In this document: piece by piece, positions 12,700 to 23,448 of the stretch
How positions within the stretch are numbered: position 1 is the stretch's first letter
Layout: every line of letters starts with the position of its first letter
Assembly: GCA_013399875.1 (NCBI GenBank)
Contig: VXAZ01000373.1
Coordinates: forward strand, 248,001 to 312,000
From: Gymnorhina tibicen
Taxonomy: Eukaryota; Chordata; Aves; Passeriformes; Artamidae
Reading direction: 5' to 3'
Length of the DNA stretch: 64,000 nt
The notes under the pieces: model-generated
Told to the model about the DNA's origin: nothing
Databases searched by the model: none
What the model saw: only the letters and a program-made list of their open reading frames with translations
Translations under genes and position numbers: made by a program

Positions 12700-15299
12700 A
12701 TGCTGTGGCAAGTCTCTAAATTTCTTTTAAAAATATTTAAAGCAAACATGACAAAAAATTACTTTTCCATTACACAAAACAAGACAACCACCAAATTAAG
12801 AGCTTTTGTTGCAATTCTGTATGTTTCCCTAAAGATAAAATCTATTCTTTACAAAATACGTATTACACATAAAATAGTATTTTTTTAAAAACAGCCCTCT
12901 TCCTGAAAGACTGATTCTCATGCAGACAAGGAGAAAAACAGTTTTCTATACAATATCTTTCCTCTGAGGAGCCAGGCTCACTGAGGAGGTTTCAACAAGA
13001 GTGTTTTTTACAATGGACAATCTTCTACATTAGCAGAGGTCTCTTTCTCTCCTTATTTCTCTCCACCATTTTTTAAAAACTTAATTTCCTCATGGTATCT
13101 CCCCAAAAATTTAACGTGAATATCTGATTGACTGCTTCCACGATCTTGCCCATTCTATTCGTATTCTGTCATATTCTTGTCATAAAAGCACAAGGAGTTA
13201 GAAAACTTCTGCAAAGACCACCTACTACAAAGTCATCTTGAAAAATGCCTTTCAAAAACAACATCTTTGTCTTTACACCAGCTTCTCAAATAAACTGTCC
13301 TCTCACAAAGATTTGGTTAAAAAAAAAAACCCCAGACAATTCTGAGCGTTACAAGCTTGCTAAACAGAAGACATCTTCCCTCTTTATCCTAAGAAAAGCC
13401 ACTTTAAAATAAATAATGAAGCAATGAAATATGGCCCAGTATAAGGGAAAGCACAAGTCTATTTGGTTTTGGGTTTTTTTAAGTTTTGTAAGCCTTCAGT
13501 TTAAAGTTGGTTTGAAATGAGAGTTCTTACATACGTTTCCTCATTCAACTTTCAATGGCAAAGAGAGGAGAAACGCAAAGTAAAATGCTAATAGCTACCA
13601 TACCTGTTCTGTAAAGAAAAGTACTACTTTCTACATTTTACTACACTTTGCAAGTACCACCAAAATATTAAATACATGAAAAACCAAAGTTCAGGATTAA
13701 AGGATATTAAACTGGCTGGTAATTTCAAATCCCAAAGGAAAACTACAAACATCCTGAAGGCATAGAACTTTGGAAGATGAGTAACAATATGCTGCCACCT
13801 TACAAATTTCACCAGTGGGAAAAATTAGCTGTTGGAAGTGTTTTAAAACAGAGTTTCTGACTTCTAAAACAAAATAGCAAGATGGTTCCAGCGACTGAAA
13901 AGTCAGTTTAATTAAAGTTTTCAGTGATGCTTTGTCACAGACATTGAACTTAAAAGATTCTCTTGGAGGAAGGCAAACTCAAGGTCAGTGCAAGTGCCAT
14001 GGTCATCTAGCAAAGGGAATCAAAGCTGTCAAGAAGGGAGGGAAGAAAAACCCGATATGTCATCACTGAGAAAGTCTAAGTTACAAGCATGCATTTAAGC
14101 CTTCAGGTATCAGATACTTATTTGTTTTCACTCATACATATGTGACAGAATACAATTTAAAAAATGTTGAGGCAGGAACAGCAAAGCATTACCCATGTGC
14201 AAATGACAGTATGCCTCAGATGTTGTTGTTTACTTAAAAAAAACACCACAAGAAAACCAACCTGAAAACAATTGGTGAGTTACACTAAAATCACAGCATT
14301 AAATGATTCCCAAATAAAAAGATTTATGACATGCCTTTTTGAACAAGCAATAAATACTCAGATTCCAGAATGTAGGTGATGGCCTTTTCACCTTAAACTA
14401 CACAAACTTGTGCTTCTAGTACATAAATCTAGTAATTTGTTTTCACTAGAAAACTGAGAGAGTCCCCTGAGTACAACACACTATGACAGAGTCAGTGAAG
14501 GGACACAGCAAATGACCCCAAGAAGAACGACAAAGCAAAATGTTTCCTAGATGTTTGTACTCAAAACCATTACAAAATGATGAAAAACACTGTTACAACC
14601 TTTTCTGTGCTTTATCTCCCCAACAATATAAATTCAGACAGACAATCTACATAAACCAAGAATTAAAAGCATCCAAAAAGCAGCACTGTGAAAATAACTG
14701 ACATTTATTAACCCCTCTGGAGATCTTCGGTGCCCTAGAATTTCCACAGCCTTCAACACTGCATTAATAATATAAAGTCCATTCCAGTAAGCCTGCCAGA
14801 AAAGACTGGGAAGTGAATAAGCTAAACAATGCTGAAATTCCAAGTGATATTAAGAATCTATGCATGTTTACTTAAATAATAAAAGAAGACTTGTCAATTT
14901 AAACAAGAAGTGCTCACGAATCTTACATTTAGGGGGAAAAAAACCTCTTCATAACACCACTAAGCTACTTATAATGAAAAGATGAACAAACATAAAAAAG
15001 TGGGTAATTTCACCGTCACACAGAAAAAACAAAGCCTCATTTGTCTTGCCCTGTCATATCCGGCATGTTGATTCAAGCCAATATTAACACTGACAAACAT
15101 GTTAACCTACAGGACAACATTACATGCCAAAAATCAGTTCCAATTTGGGAAGATGTGCAACTTTTGCGACAGAGAGGGCAAACAACAAAAAAGAAAAGAC
15201 TTGGAGTATTAAATGACATATGACATCCTGTGCTTTTCCATCTAGACCCTGAATATTCCAATCAGCCACAAAGGGCACACTACACATTTTAGTTTTAGG

Positions 15300-15790
15300 G
15301 TGGCCAAGGAATGAGCGCAGCAGTTTTGCTTTCACAACAGCCGTCCTCGCATAGTCCCTTCAGCATCTCAGCGGTCCCGCTTTCCTTAACCCAGCAAGGT
15401 ACATCTTCACGGCGATGTATCTTGACAGAGTGAAAGCAAAATAATCACAGCACTCAGCGATGCCATTAACATTTCTGAGTCACAAGGGATTAAAAGGCTT
15501 GGACCCGGGGCAGATGCTGGGAGAGCCCTCGGCAGAGGAGTTCAGCGCCCGCCGCAGCCTGGGCTGCAGCTGCGAGGGATTGACACCGCTGACGGTGGAA
15601 CCCGGCTCCGGAGAAACTCCGGGCACAGTTCCGGCATCCGAAATAAATTAAAGTAAACAGTGTTGCTCTCTCTCATCCACCCTGTTAGCAGCCTCTCGGT
15701 TGAGCTGGAGACCACACACCCAGACCACACAGCACCAGCTGAACTCACTCGCACGCAACATCTAGAAGCTGTCACTCTGCTGAGGTATGG
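15300..15790. promoter_or_regulatory. CpG-rich patch inside EXOC2 intron 1 (possible alternative promoter or exon)
   Basis: This is a GC-rich island-like block inside AT-rich intron sequence, with about 13 CpGs in the core 15480-15655. On the plus strand a CTGAG|GTATGG donor-like site falls at 15784/15785, directly after the block and before a GT microsatellite. I saw no comparable minus-strand donor, so a simple alternative EXOC2 first exon is not well supported. Open frames through it (15460-15651 plus, 15542-15775 minus) resemble no known protein. It may be an alternative or antisense promoter or a CpG-rich enhancer. The function is inference. Confidence 0.45.
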
Positions 15791-15819
15791 GGAGGAAAGA
15801 GGGGGGCTGGAGTGCTAGA

Positions 15820-15838
15820 GTGTGTGTGTGTGTGTGTT
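15820..15838. repeat. (GT)n microsatellite
   Basis: An uninterrupted GT run just after the intronic CpG-rich patch. Confidence 0.9.
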
Positions 15839-18800
15839 TAGAAAAGCTGCTTGCTCTCTCCTCCTATCATTACAGCTGGTTATGTTTTGTGCGGTTGGGA
15901 AGGAGGGAAAGAAGGGAGGGATAAGAAAAAAGACCTATAAAGCTCACTAAGAAAACATACTGGCCTTGGCCTTTTGTAGTAATGATTTGCACTCCTCCTG
16001 TACTAGTTTAGTAGCTGATGAAGGGCTAACAAAGCATCCATTTAACATCAATTAACCTTCTATCTATCACATGTCAAAAAAAAAAAAAAATCTAGACTAG
16101 TAGAAATCCATTTCCTCGTACATTTTAAATGACAGCATCCTGTCAGTTACAACGTCAAAAATACCTATATATTGATCTATTTTTACATCAGGAGTTCTGA
16201 GATGCTATTTATTTGGAGAGGGGAGATATTCCCCACAAAGAACAATCAACCACCAGATGCCATTATGACATCAAAACACTGAATTTTCTCCAAAAACATT
16301 CCATTGTAAAATGAAGTTTTGTTCATTAGCATCGTATACCACAAACAGCCTGAAGGAAGTTAATGAGCCAACACTGAGTTTGTAACTCATCAGCAAGAAG
16401 TAAAAATAGGAAAACACTAAAAATAGATTAAACCCAACCATAACCTATAATACAGATGAACAGAGACTTTTAAAATGGGGGGGGAGTTCTTTGTTTCTTT
16501 TAGCTCAGAAAATAATTTCATCTGCCAATTATGTCACCTGTTCAAACAGAGAAAGCTGAATAAAACGTTTGAAGACTCATAAAATCTATTTCAGTGAGTC
16601 TACTTTAAAAAAAGATTTCCTTCCCTCTGCTCTGCTACCATGAACACACATACCTCCCCCATCAAGCTTACCAGCACACAAATTTAATTTAATACATACA
16701 CATCTGGACAGCCCAGAACCACAGTCACATTTTCACCTCAGTTCAAAATCTTTTTACCTAAGTGACAATGACAATATCCAAGTGCCACTATTAAACAAAA
16801 CCATCAAAACTACAATAATCGAAATGTCAGTAAGTCTTATAAACTTGAATGAATATATTTTTGTTTTTGTGAAAACCCTTAGAAAAAAATCCCCCAAAAA
16901 ATATTTCACCGTATCAAATACATTTTTTAAAAAGTTAGCTTCAAAGTTCTGTAATTTCACACTGAAGATAATTTATTCCTCCAATTTATTAATTAAGTCA
17001 ACATGCTGGTTTGCACCAGTTTTTGAATGAACACTTTTGCTAATATATTCAATGTTACAGCACCTATTCATTACCAAGACTCAAACCAAACCAATTTAAG
17101 TGTTCTGAATGTCTATTTTGGTCATCCCGACTTGCCTAGAAAAGGGCAATAGTATAGAAGAAAATATAATTAAAGAAAGTTTGAACACAGATGTTTCTCC
17201 CCAAAATTTCTGCTACTTTCTTTATAAATTACATTGCAACTCTCCAGAAATTAATTCATCTACTGGTTAAAAGCTTCTGTATTTATTACGTGACACATCA
17301 CTATAATCTAGCAACATTGTAAAGAAAAGTCCTAAACATCTATACATAAACATATCTGTAAAAAAGTCAACTCAGCTTTATACAAAACCGTATCACAGAT
17401 GGCCATAAATCTCCCATTAATTTCTAAATTCTCACAAAGCACATCTTCCTACATCTGCTTCTACCTCCAGCATTCAGCAATGTTTGCTTCATCCAGAAGT
17501 CATTATCCTACTCTCCTCCAGTTAAGCCATTCATCCATCTTTTGTTCTAAAGTTGATTAATTTTTTGTACATCATTTTAGTTAATAGGAAAATCGTAAAA
17601 AATCTTCATACCTCATTATCCCTCAATCTTACGTTATTCACAGGCAGAAATTAGAAAACAATACTTCAAGCATCAAAAACTTTCAAATATGTTTATGCAA
17701 ATGCATGCAGAAATATCCAGAAGTTCAGAAAAATAAACTAAACGAATCCCAACGGGATGAAATTTTTTCTTCTAGAGAAAAGAAACAAGACACCACAGAC
17801 TTTTTTTCTAAGCCCTGTAACTATACACAATATTCTTTATAAAAACTATATAACCACTGTAATTACACAGTTCACATGGTTAAAGTTTTAACTTGGATGC
17901 TTGTAGGTAGGACTGCAACACTAACATTTACTGTGTGACTTTTCTGCCAGTTCCTTCTGTTTCAAAAATATTTAAAAGATGAGACATACACTTGTGTTAC
18001 TGAGATTCTTGTATTTTTAATTTTGTCTCCCCAACACCTCTTTTTGGCCTTTGGTCAGGAAAGTACTCAAGCCATACACTACACCATTTTTCTCAATTCA
18101 CATGGTCCAACACACACTCGAGTACTGCTCTGACAGACTGTGTGCACAGGTATTTTTCTAACAAAAGCCTGTCTCTGCCTTACATACTCTTAAGTCTTCA
18201 TTTCCACTCATCCACCTAAAATCCCATCTCCTGTACAGAGGTATCATGCTTACAGAGTAGCGAGGTTCTCTTGTGAGAAACACAATCTCCCCTGCCAAGG
18301 AAACGTGAGAAGAACTCATCTGCTATACACACATAGCTTCTTAATTTTTTGCCAAAAATCCAATGTGCAGTTTTCCAGCAAGAAGCAAGGTACACCCGTT
18401 AAAACCACAGTGAGATTCCAAATTTCACAAGACTCACAGATTCTTAAATAGAAAACTGAAAGTAATTGCTTTTTTAATTGAGACATTTTATGAGTATCTC
18501 AAAAAATCAGTTTAATTTGACCTCAATAAAAAAGTGGCTATTTAAAAAGGAACTTTTGCTTAGCATAGTCTTAAATCTTTAACTAATGCAGGCTTTTTGA
18601 TGAACTTCCAAATACAGGATACATTGCTTTTGGGTTATCAACAATGTCAAAGGAAAAAAAAACCCAAGTGTAAATACACCTGAAAATCCTTGATTTATAC
18701 TGTAATCTAATCCACAGACACTTTTACACTGCCAGAGACCCCACTGGTTTCTGCACAATACAGCCTAAGCTCTGCCTTTGAGAATAAAACTGAAAATCTG

Positions 18801-18910
18801 GGAATCTGCAGTTTCGTGAAGGTCAAGGGAAAACCAGACCCATTAAGGACTTGGTGTCTCAGAAACTTTGTTTTTCTTAAAAACAAAGCAAACAAAATTA
18901 GAAAGGAAAC

Positions 18911-18950
18911 GTGGGCTTTCACACTCACTAGCGGGCTTTCACACTCATCA
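18911..18950. repeat. Tandem duplication of a 20-bp unit
   Basis: Two adjacent 20-base copies with core GGGCTTTCACACTCA at 18911-18930 and 18931-18950, differing at a few positions. Intronic. Confidence 0.85.
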
Positions 18951-21900
18951 CCAGGCATAATCACACTATTTTCTAATGAAAATGCTGAACATACTTTCTG
19001 CAGATTAATAATGTCTGTAGTCAAGAAAAGGCTACACAGACCAAGTTCTTTTTGGAGAAAAAGCACTAAATACTTTCAAAATAATATAAAAAGTACAATT
19101 ACAAAGAATTTCTCCAGAGGAGTGAGGTGTATGACTTGGTGTTGTTTAAAATACTAAATACGTAGCTTACCTTTCCCTATGCAAAGCCTGTAACACGGCA
19201 ATTACACAATTATTAGTTATTTGTATGCATTTCTGTCATTACTTGGTTTCTAGGGAATTTGCTTCAGGGGTTTTTTTTGAGGGGTTTTTTTCCCTCCAGA
19301 ATAGCACAGAAATTATTTCTTCTCCCTGCTGCCTTTCCACTCTCCTTATAACTTCTGACACTGGGAAAATAACTCAAGTGCTTTTCAACTGAAATGCTGA
19401 TTGAAATTCCCTAAAATTATTTTCAGGGTAAGGTACAAAAATTTTTATCAGCCAGATTTTTGAACTCATACTTTGCAAGCTGTAAACACAGACCTTTGCT
19501 TTCATGTTCAGCACAAAAGATGAAACATGAATCTGACCTGACTGCGCTGTGCATGTGCTGTCTCATCATCCCTCATGCTCCAAGCACCTTTACAAACAAG
19601 ATTCCCTCCATTACCAAACACCATATTTCTCCCCTGGGAAAAGTAATTTGAAAGACAATGTTGCACAGCCCAGATTTACAGAATGTAGGTGGTCCAAGAC
19701 AGAAGGTCAAAGTTAAGCTGAAGAGCTAACATCTGACTTCTGCTAAAAGATACCAATTCAGCTGTTTTCGGATTTTGAACCTTCAGCTGGCTTTTAAGTA
19801 CGGCAGTAGGTTCCCTTCTGTCTGAAAAACTGACATAGAAAATAAATTCACTGTAACATGTACAGTCTTCTGAGCACTATTTTCCCATCCATGACTGTCA
19901 AATGAAGTACTTCTGACTTCTTCTGCAGAAGGTTTTCTTTGCCCGTTCGCATAAATAAATAGTGACCTACAGGCATTCAAAATACATGCAGGTAGTGTCT
20001 GTATGTGCTTCACAGGCTTTTGTCTTGGTGTACAAAACTTTAACTGTATATTATTTCATGGATACTTCCTATAGTTGTCGGAATCTGTGTTTTTAAGAAC
20101 ACCTTTTATATTCAGTTTTCTGTCACCATCCTATTGAGATAAATACTTTTTTCTTTTCATCCCTGGTTGGTTTCATTTTTTTTTTTAAGTGAAGCTGGAA
20201 AGCCAAAAAGCGCAGAATAAACAGCATTAAAGTAACACACAACTGATGTTTAGTTTCAAGTACAGTGATTAAGACTTACTGAACTTACAGCTAAACATAC
20301 CACTACATTGAAAGAAATTGATTAAGTATGGTTTAACATATCTGAAAGTTTTGATTAACAAAAGAGGTCAGTGGCCTCTGCCTTTCTAGTCAACCTACTT
20401 ATTTTGCTTTAGTCCAGCTTCCCTGGGAAGAGCAGCATAATAAAGAATGGACTGTATCAGTGGATACAGCTTCTTTCTAATAGGACCTCAGGAAAACAAT
20501 TGGTGAATTACAGATTTTAATGTCTTTATTGTCTGGTTTTGCCTCAAATGCTTTTAACAGCTAGCATAAAACCCTTGCTCATACTCACAAGAAATTCTAC
20601 AATTTAAATTTTTTTTTACTGTTCATGACTTAGAACTTTACTTTTTTTTTAATTAATTAATTTGGAATTTCATTAACCTAGACTGCTACTCAGCTCTAAA
20701 ATATGAAGCAATTATGGCATTAAAAAAAACGCCAACTATCAAGTCTGTAAAAATATTTTCATTTATTGAATGAAGACCATAAAAACACAAGACAACTTTA
20801 CATTTTTTTTTAAAAAGCCAGCATAAGTTTGATGGATAACAAGCTTTTAATTAAATTGCTTCACCTCTGACACATCCTAAAAAATTGTGCTTTCCATAAA
20901 GAAAACTGCCCTTACCATTACAACTTAATTTTCACTAAGTCCAACCAGTGTAATGAAAATAACTGCATCTGTTTTAAATGATGTTGCAGACAACAGAAAT
21001 CCCATCTAAGCAAAAACACTGTTGTCCAAGGAGTGGGCATAGACCACAAGAACTGTAAACTAAGCTATCCATAGGAAAAAAATCAGCAACAAGACATGCC
21101 TCTTGCTGCTTCTTGCTGGGTCAGTGCAACCTGTGATAAGATACTATAAAAAGAGGGAAGTAAGAATTATAGTGTTCCTTCTTCAGGTGAGCAAAATGTA
21201 AAGGAAGAAAACAGACCTGTTTTTCTAAGCCACAAGTTTGTTTATTTACAGTCCTTTAACTGTTCTGACAACTTTATCATAAGAAAAACAAATTATCAAA
21301 AGCAAAAACAAAACAAAGTTTATAGCAATGAAACAGAGAAATCACTAAAGAAGAAAAGAGACTTGTTATAAGATCAACCAGAAAACCTGGAAAATTGAAG
21401 TGAGATTATGATTTTAACTACATATTAAATAATGAATATTTGGAGTTTAGATATAATCTGATGTCCTATCAGAGCTAGGATGGCTTAATATTTTACTGGC
21501 TTTTGACTCAAAGCTTTTGAATCTATGGCTAGAAGCTGTTAACCCACAATGAGTAAGAAAATTGCAGAAGAAAGACTATTTTAAAAAACAGTAAAACAGG
21601 ACAGAATGCAAAACTCCCTTTTGGAAACAAGATCATCCCAAATTTCAGACATCTACCCTTTGTTAAGAGATCATTTTCAGGTTCCTAAATAGGATTTTGA
21701 AGAGGTGAGAAGGAAAGATGTTTGGTCACCCAGCTCATGGACACTTCTGGACTGCAAGACAGTCCAAATGAGGCAGAAACGTAGAACTAGATAGGATGTT
21801 AGAAAAAAAAAATTAAGTTCCAGAGAAGTGTAATACTTCCACATAGGTATGAATGACAGCAACCATCTCTCAACCAGCATGTTATTTCAATTCCTTCCAC

Positions 21901-22089
21901 ATTCCTTACCCTGTTATTTTCTTATTGCACTTGCCTAGATACCCAGTCATTTTAGGAAGTTGTATCTGAAACTTAACGGCACAACTAAATGCGAAGTTAA
22001 AAAGAAAAAAAACTAAAAAACCAAATAATATCAGTCCTGCAAGAAACCAGCTTTTCAGCAAGTCCTACAAGTAACCAGCTTTGACTCAC

Positions 22090-22400
22090 CTCTCTACCCT
22101 CCTTATTTCCTCTATCCCCCACCCAGCACACCCACACTTCATTTGAGTTGAACGACTCTGTCATTTCGCATGGGTCGCACTGAATGATGTCAGCAGTTTT
22201 CGCCAACCTAACTGACTCTGTGACTTCGCACAGCTCTGGCCCGGCCCGTGCAGCCCAGTGGGCCCCGGAGCCCCGCAGGCCCCTGTCAGACACGTGAGAC
22301 AGAGGCAAAGGCCGCGGAGCTGCTGCTGCCGAGCCCTGGCTCGCGAGGGTTAAGTTACCAGCGCTGGGAAGGGCTCCCCGGCCCGGGCCCGACCTCGCAC
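22090..22400 (-). other. EXOC2: Candidate non-coding EXOC2 exon 1
   Basis: EXOC2 translation begins in exon 2, so a non-coding first exon should lie upstream. On the minus strand, just downstream of the CpG island, GAGAG|GTGAGT gives a full-consensus donor with the exon edge at 22090. The 5' end (transcription start) cannot be read from the sequence, so 22400 is a placeholder inside the island. A weaker donor alternative, GCTG|GTAACT, is at 22359/22358. The interval has two 17-bp similar elements exactly 60 bp apart and a CACGTG E-box at 22291-22296. Confidence 0.45.
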
Positions 22401-22870
22401 GGCACCGACACCCAGCAGGACACCGCGTGCCCCGGGGAAGTCGCAGGTAGAAGGAACCTCCGCCCTGCCGGCAGTGCCCCGTCTCCTGGCAGGGGGCTGG
22501 GGAGGAGGAAGAGCTGCTGCAGCCGGGAAGTCACTGTGGGGGAGATGGCCGGAGCCCAGCGACGCCTCCTGCGCCCCGAGAGCCATCGCCGATAGCTCCG
22601 TCTCCATGGGGCCGGGGCGGGACGCGACGCTCGACCCCGCCCGGGGAGCGGAAGGCGGGGGTAGGCCGAAGGGAGGGGGACGGCCTCCGCCCCGGGGAGG
22701 CGGGAGGGNNNNNNNNNNNNNNNNNNNNNNNNNNNNNNNNNNNNNNNNNNNNNNNNNNNNNNNNNNNTTTCCAGAGGCCCCGCCCTTCCCCACGTTCCTG
22801 CCTCTCAACATGGGGCAGGGGGTTCTAAAGGCGTCGGGAGAAGCGGGAGTTGGTACCTCCGTGGGCGAGG
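22150..22870 (-). promoter_or_regulatory. EXOC2: CpG-island promoter, assigned to EXOC2
   Basis: This is the strongest CpG-dense, GC-rich block in the window, abruptly bounded by AT-rich DNA. GC boxes (Sp1-type) are seen at 22614-22623 (GGGGCGGGAC), 22635-22642 (CCCCGCCC) and about 22777-22785. An E-box CACGTG is at 22291-22296. No TATA box is obvious, as is usual for a housekeeping exocyst gene. The position upstream of EXOC2 exon 2 and of a strong minus-strand donor supports assignment to EXOC2. A bidirectional promoter is possible, but no good plus-strand donor was seen. Open frames inside it reflect GC content and an unresolved gap, not a recognised protein. Confidence 0.75.
22709..22767. 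other. Assembly gap (59 N)
   Basis: Fifty-nine unresolved bases within the CpG island. The left flank is G-run rich (GGGGAGGCGGGAGGG immediately before the gap), so a G-quadruplex or extreme-GC dropout is the likely cause. True length is unknown. Confidence 0.99.
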
Positions 22871-22930
22871 GGCAAAGGGAAAAAAAAAAAAATGTATCTC
22901 ATAATAATAACACTGTTGACTACGGACAAC

Positions 22931-23206
22931 AATGACAGGACCCGAGGAAACGGCCTGAAGTTGTGCCAGGGGAGGGTTAAGTTGGGTATTAGGAAAGAAG
23001 TTTTTCACCCAGAAGATGGTTGGGCACTGGAACAGGCTCCCCGGGGAAGTGGTCACAGCACCAAACCTGACAGAGCTTAAGAAGCGTTTGGTCAATGCTC
23101 TCAGGCACATGGTGTGACTCTGGGGGAGGGTGCTGTGCAGGCCCGGGAGCTGGACTCGATGATCCTTGTGGGTCCTTTCCAAATCAGCACATTCTGTGAT
23201 TCTGTG
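22931..23206 (+). mobile_element. CR1 LINE, truncated 3' end
   Basis: The plus strand carries a recognisable avian CR1 3' UTR. It opens with GAGGAAACGGCCTGAAGTTG, then GGGTATTAGGAAAGAAG, TTTTTCACCCAGAAG, CACTGGAACAGGCTCCCCGG and GGACTCGATGATCCTTGTGG. It ends in ATTCTGTGATTCTGTG, the diagnostic 3' octamer repeat. It is 5'-truncated, as most CR1 copies are, with no ORF left. It sits about 60-160 bases outside the EXOC2 CpG island. Confidence 0.92.
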
Positions 23207-23289
23207 AACAACAGTAATAAATGATAATAAAGCCACTCCCAAGCACTGTCCCTATGGGCAGAAACTCACCCAGCAGTAGTGTGGGGACC

Positions 23290-23448
23290 CGCAGCCTGGA
23301 GTGTGAGGGAGGCTGCCCAAGGAGCATAGAGTCCCGCTCTGGAGACATTCCAAACCCACCTGGACATGTTCCTGTGACACCTGCTCCAGGCTGGACTGGA
23401 AGATATCCAGAGGTCCCCTTCAACCCCAGCCATTCTGTGATTCTGTGG
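23290..23448 (+). mobile_element. Second CR1 LINE 3' end, same orientation
   Basis: Another short CR1 3' end, with GAGGCTGCCCAAGGAG, CTGGAGACATTCCAAACCCA, CCTGGACATGTTCCTGTG, GATATCCAGAGGTCCC and terminal ATTCTGTGATTCTGTG. Its body differs from the copy 80 bases to the left, so it represents a different CR1 subfamily, not a simple duplication. Internal bases between the CCTGCTCCAGG and GGACTGGA blocks appear deleted. Confidence 0.88.

Larger units (their letters stand above)
8870..22089 (-). other. EXOC2 intron 1 (inferred)
   Basis: About 13.2 kb between the exon 2 acceptor and the best exon 1 donor candidate. Contents seen: a pyrimidine/C-rich block at 11160-11570, a 20-bp tandem duplication at 12661-12699, a CpG-rich patch at 15300-15790 followed by a GT microsatellite, and a 20-bp tandem duplication at 18911-18950. 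Otherwise the sequence is AT-rich, with poly-A/T runs. No conserved protein-coding exon was recognised on either strand. The intron limits depend on the inferred exon 1. Confidence 0.65.
1..22708 (-). other. EXOC2: EXOC2 gene body, 5' portion
   Basis: This is the 5' portion of the exocyst subunit Sec5/EXOC2 gene, read right to left. Three coding exons are seen (8714-8831, 3818-3994, 2238-2364). Together they give the first ~141 residues, against about 924 in human EXOC2, so roughly 85% of the coding sequence lies outside the window below position 1. EXOC2 belongs to the octameric exocyst complex that tethers secretory vesicles to the plasma membrane, and it is an effector of the Ral GTPases. 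The 3' limit given is the window edge. The 5' limit is an inference from the CpG island and is uncertain by a few hundred bases because the island is interrupted by an assembly gap. Confidence 0.85.

Noticed and set aside
15460..15775. Possible intronic HUS1B-like gene, as in mammals
   Set aside because: The short frames here and elsewhere in intron 1 show no HUS1-type sequence; that retrogene is a mammalian feature.
22350..22811. 153-codon frames on both strands of the CpG island
   Set aside because: They span the 59-base N gap and arise from GC-rich, stop-poor sequence; EXOC2 translation clearly starts in exon 2.
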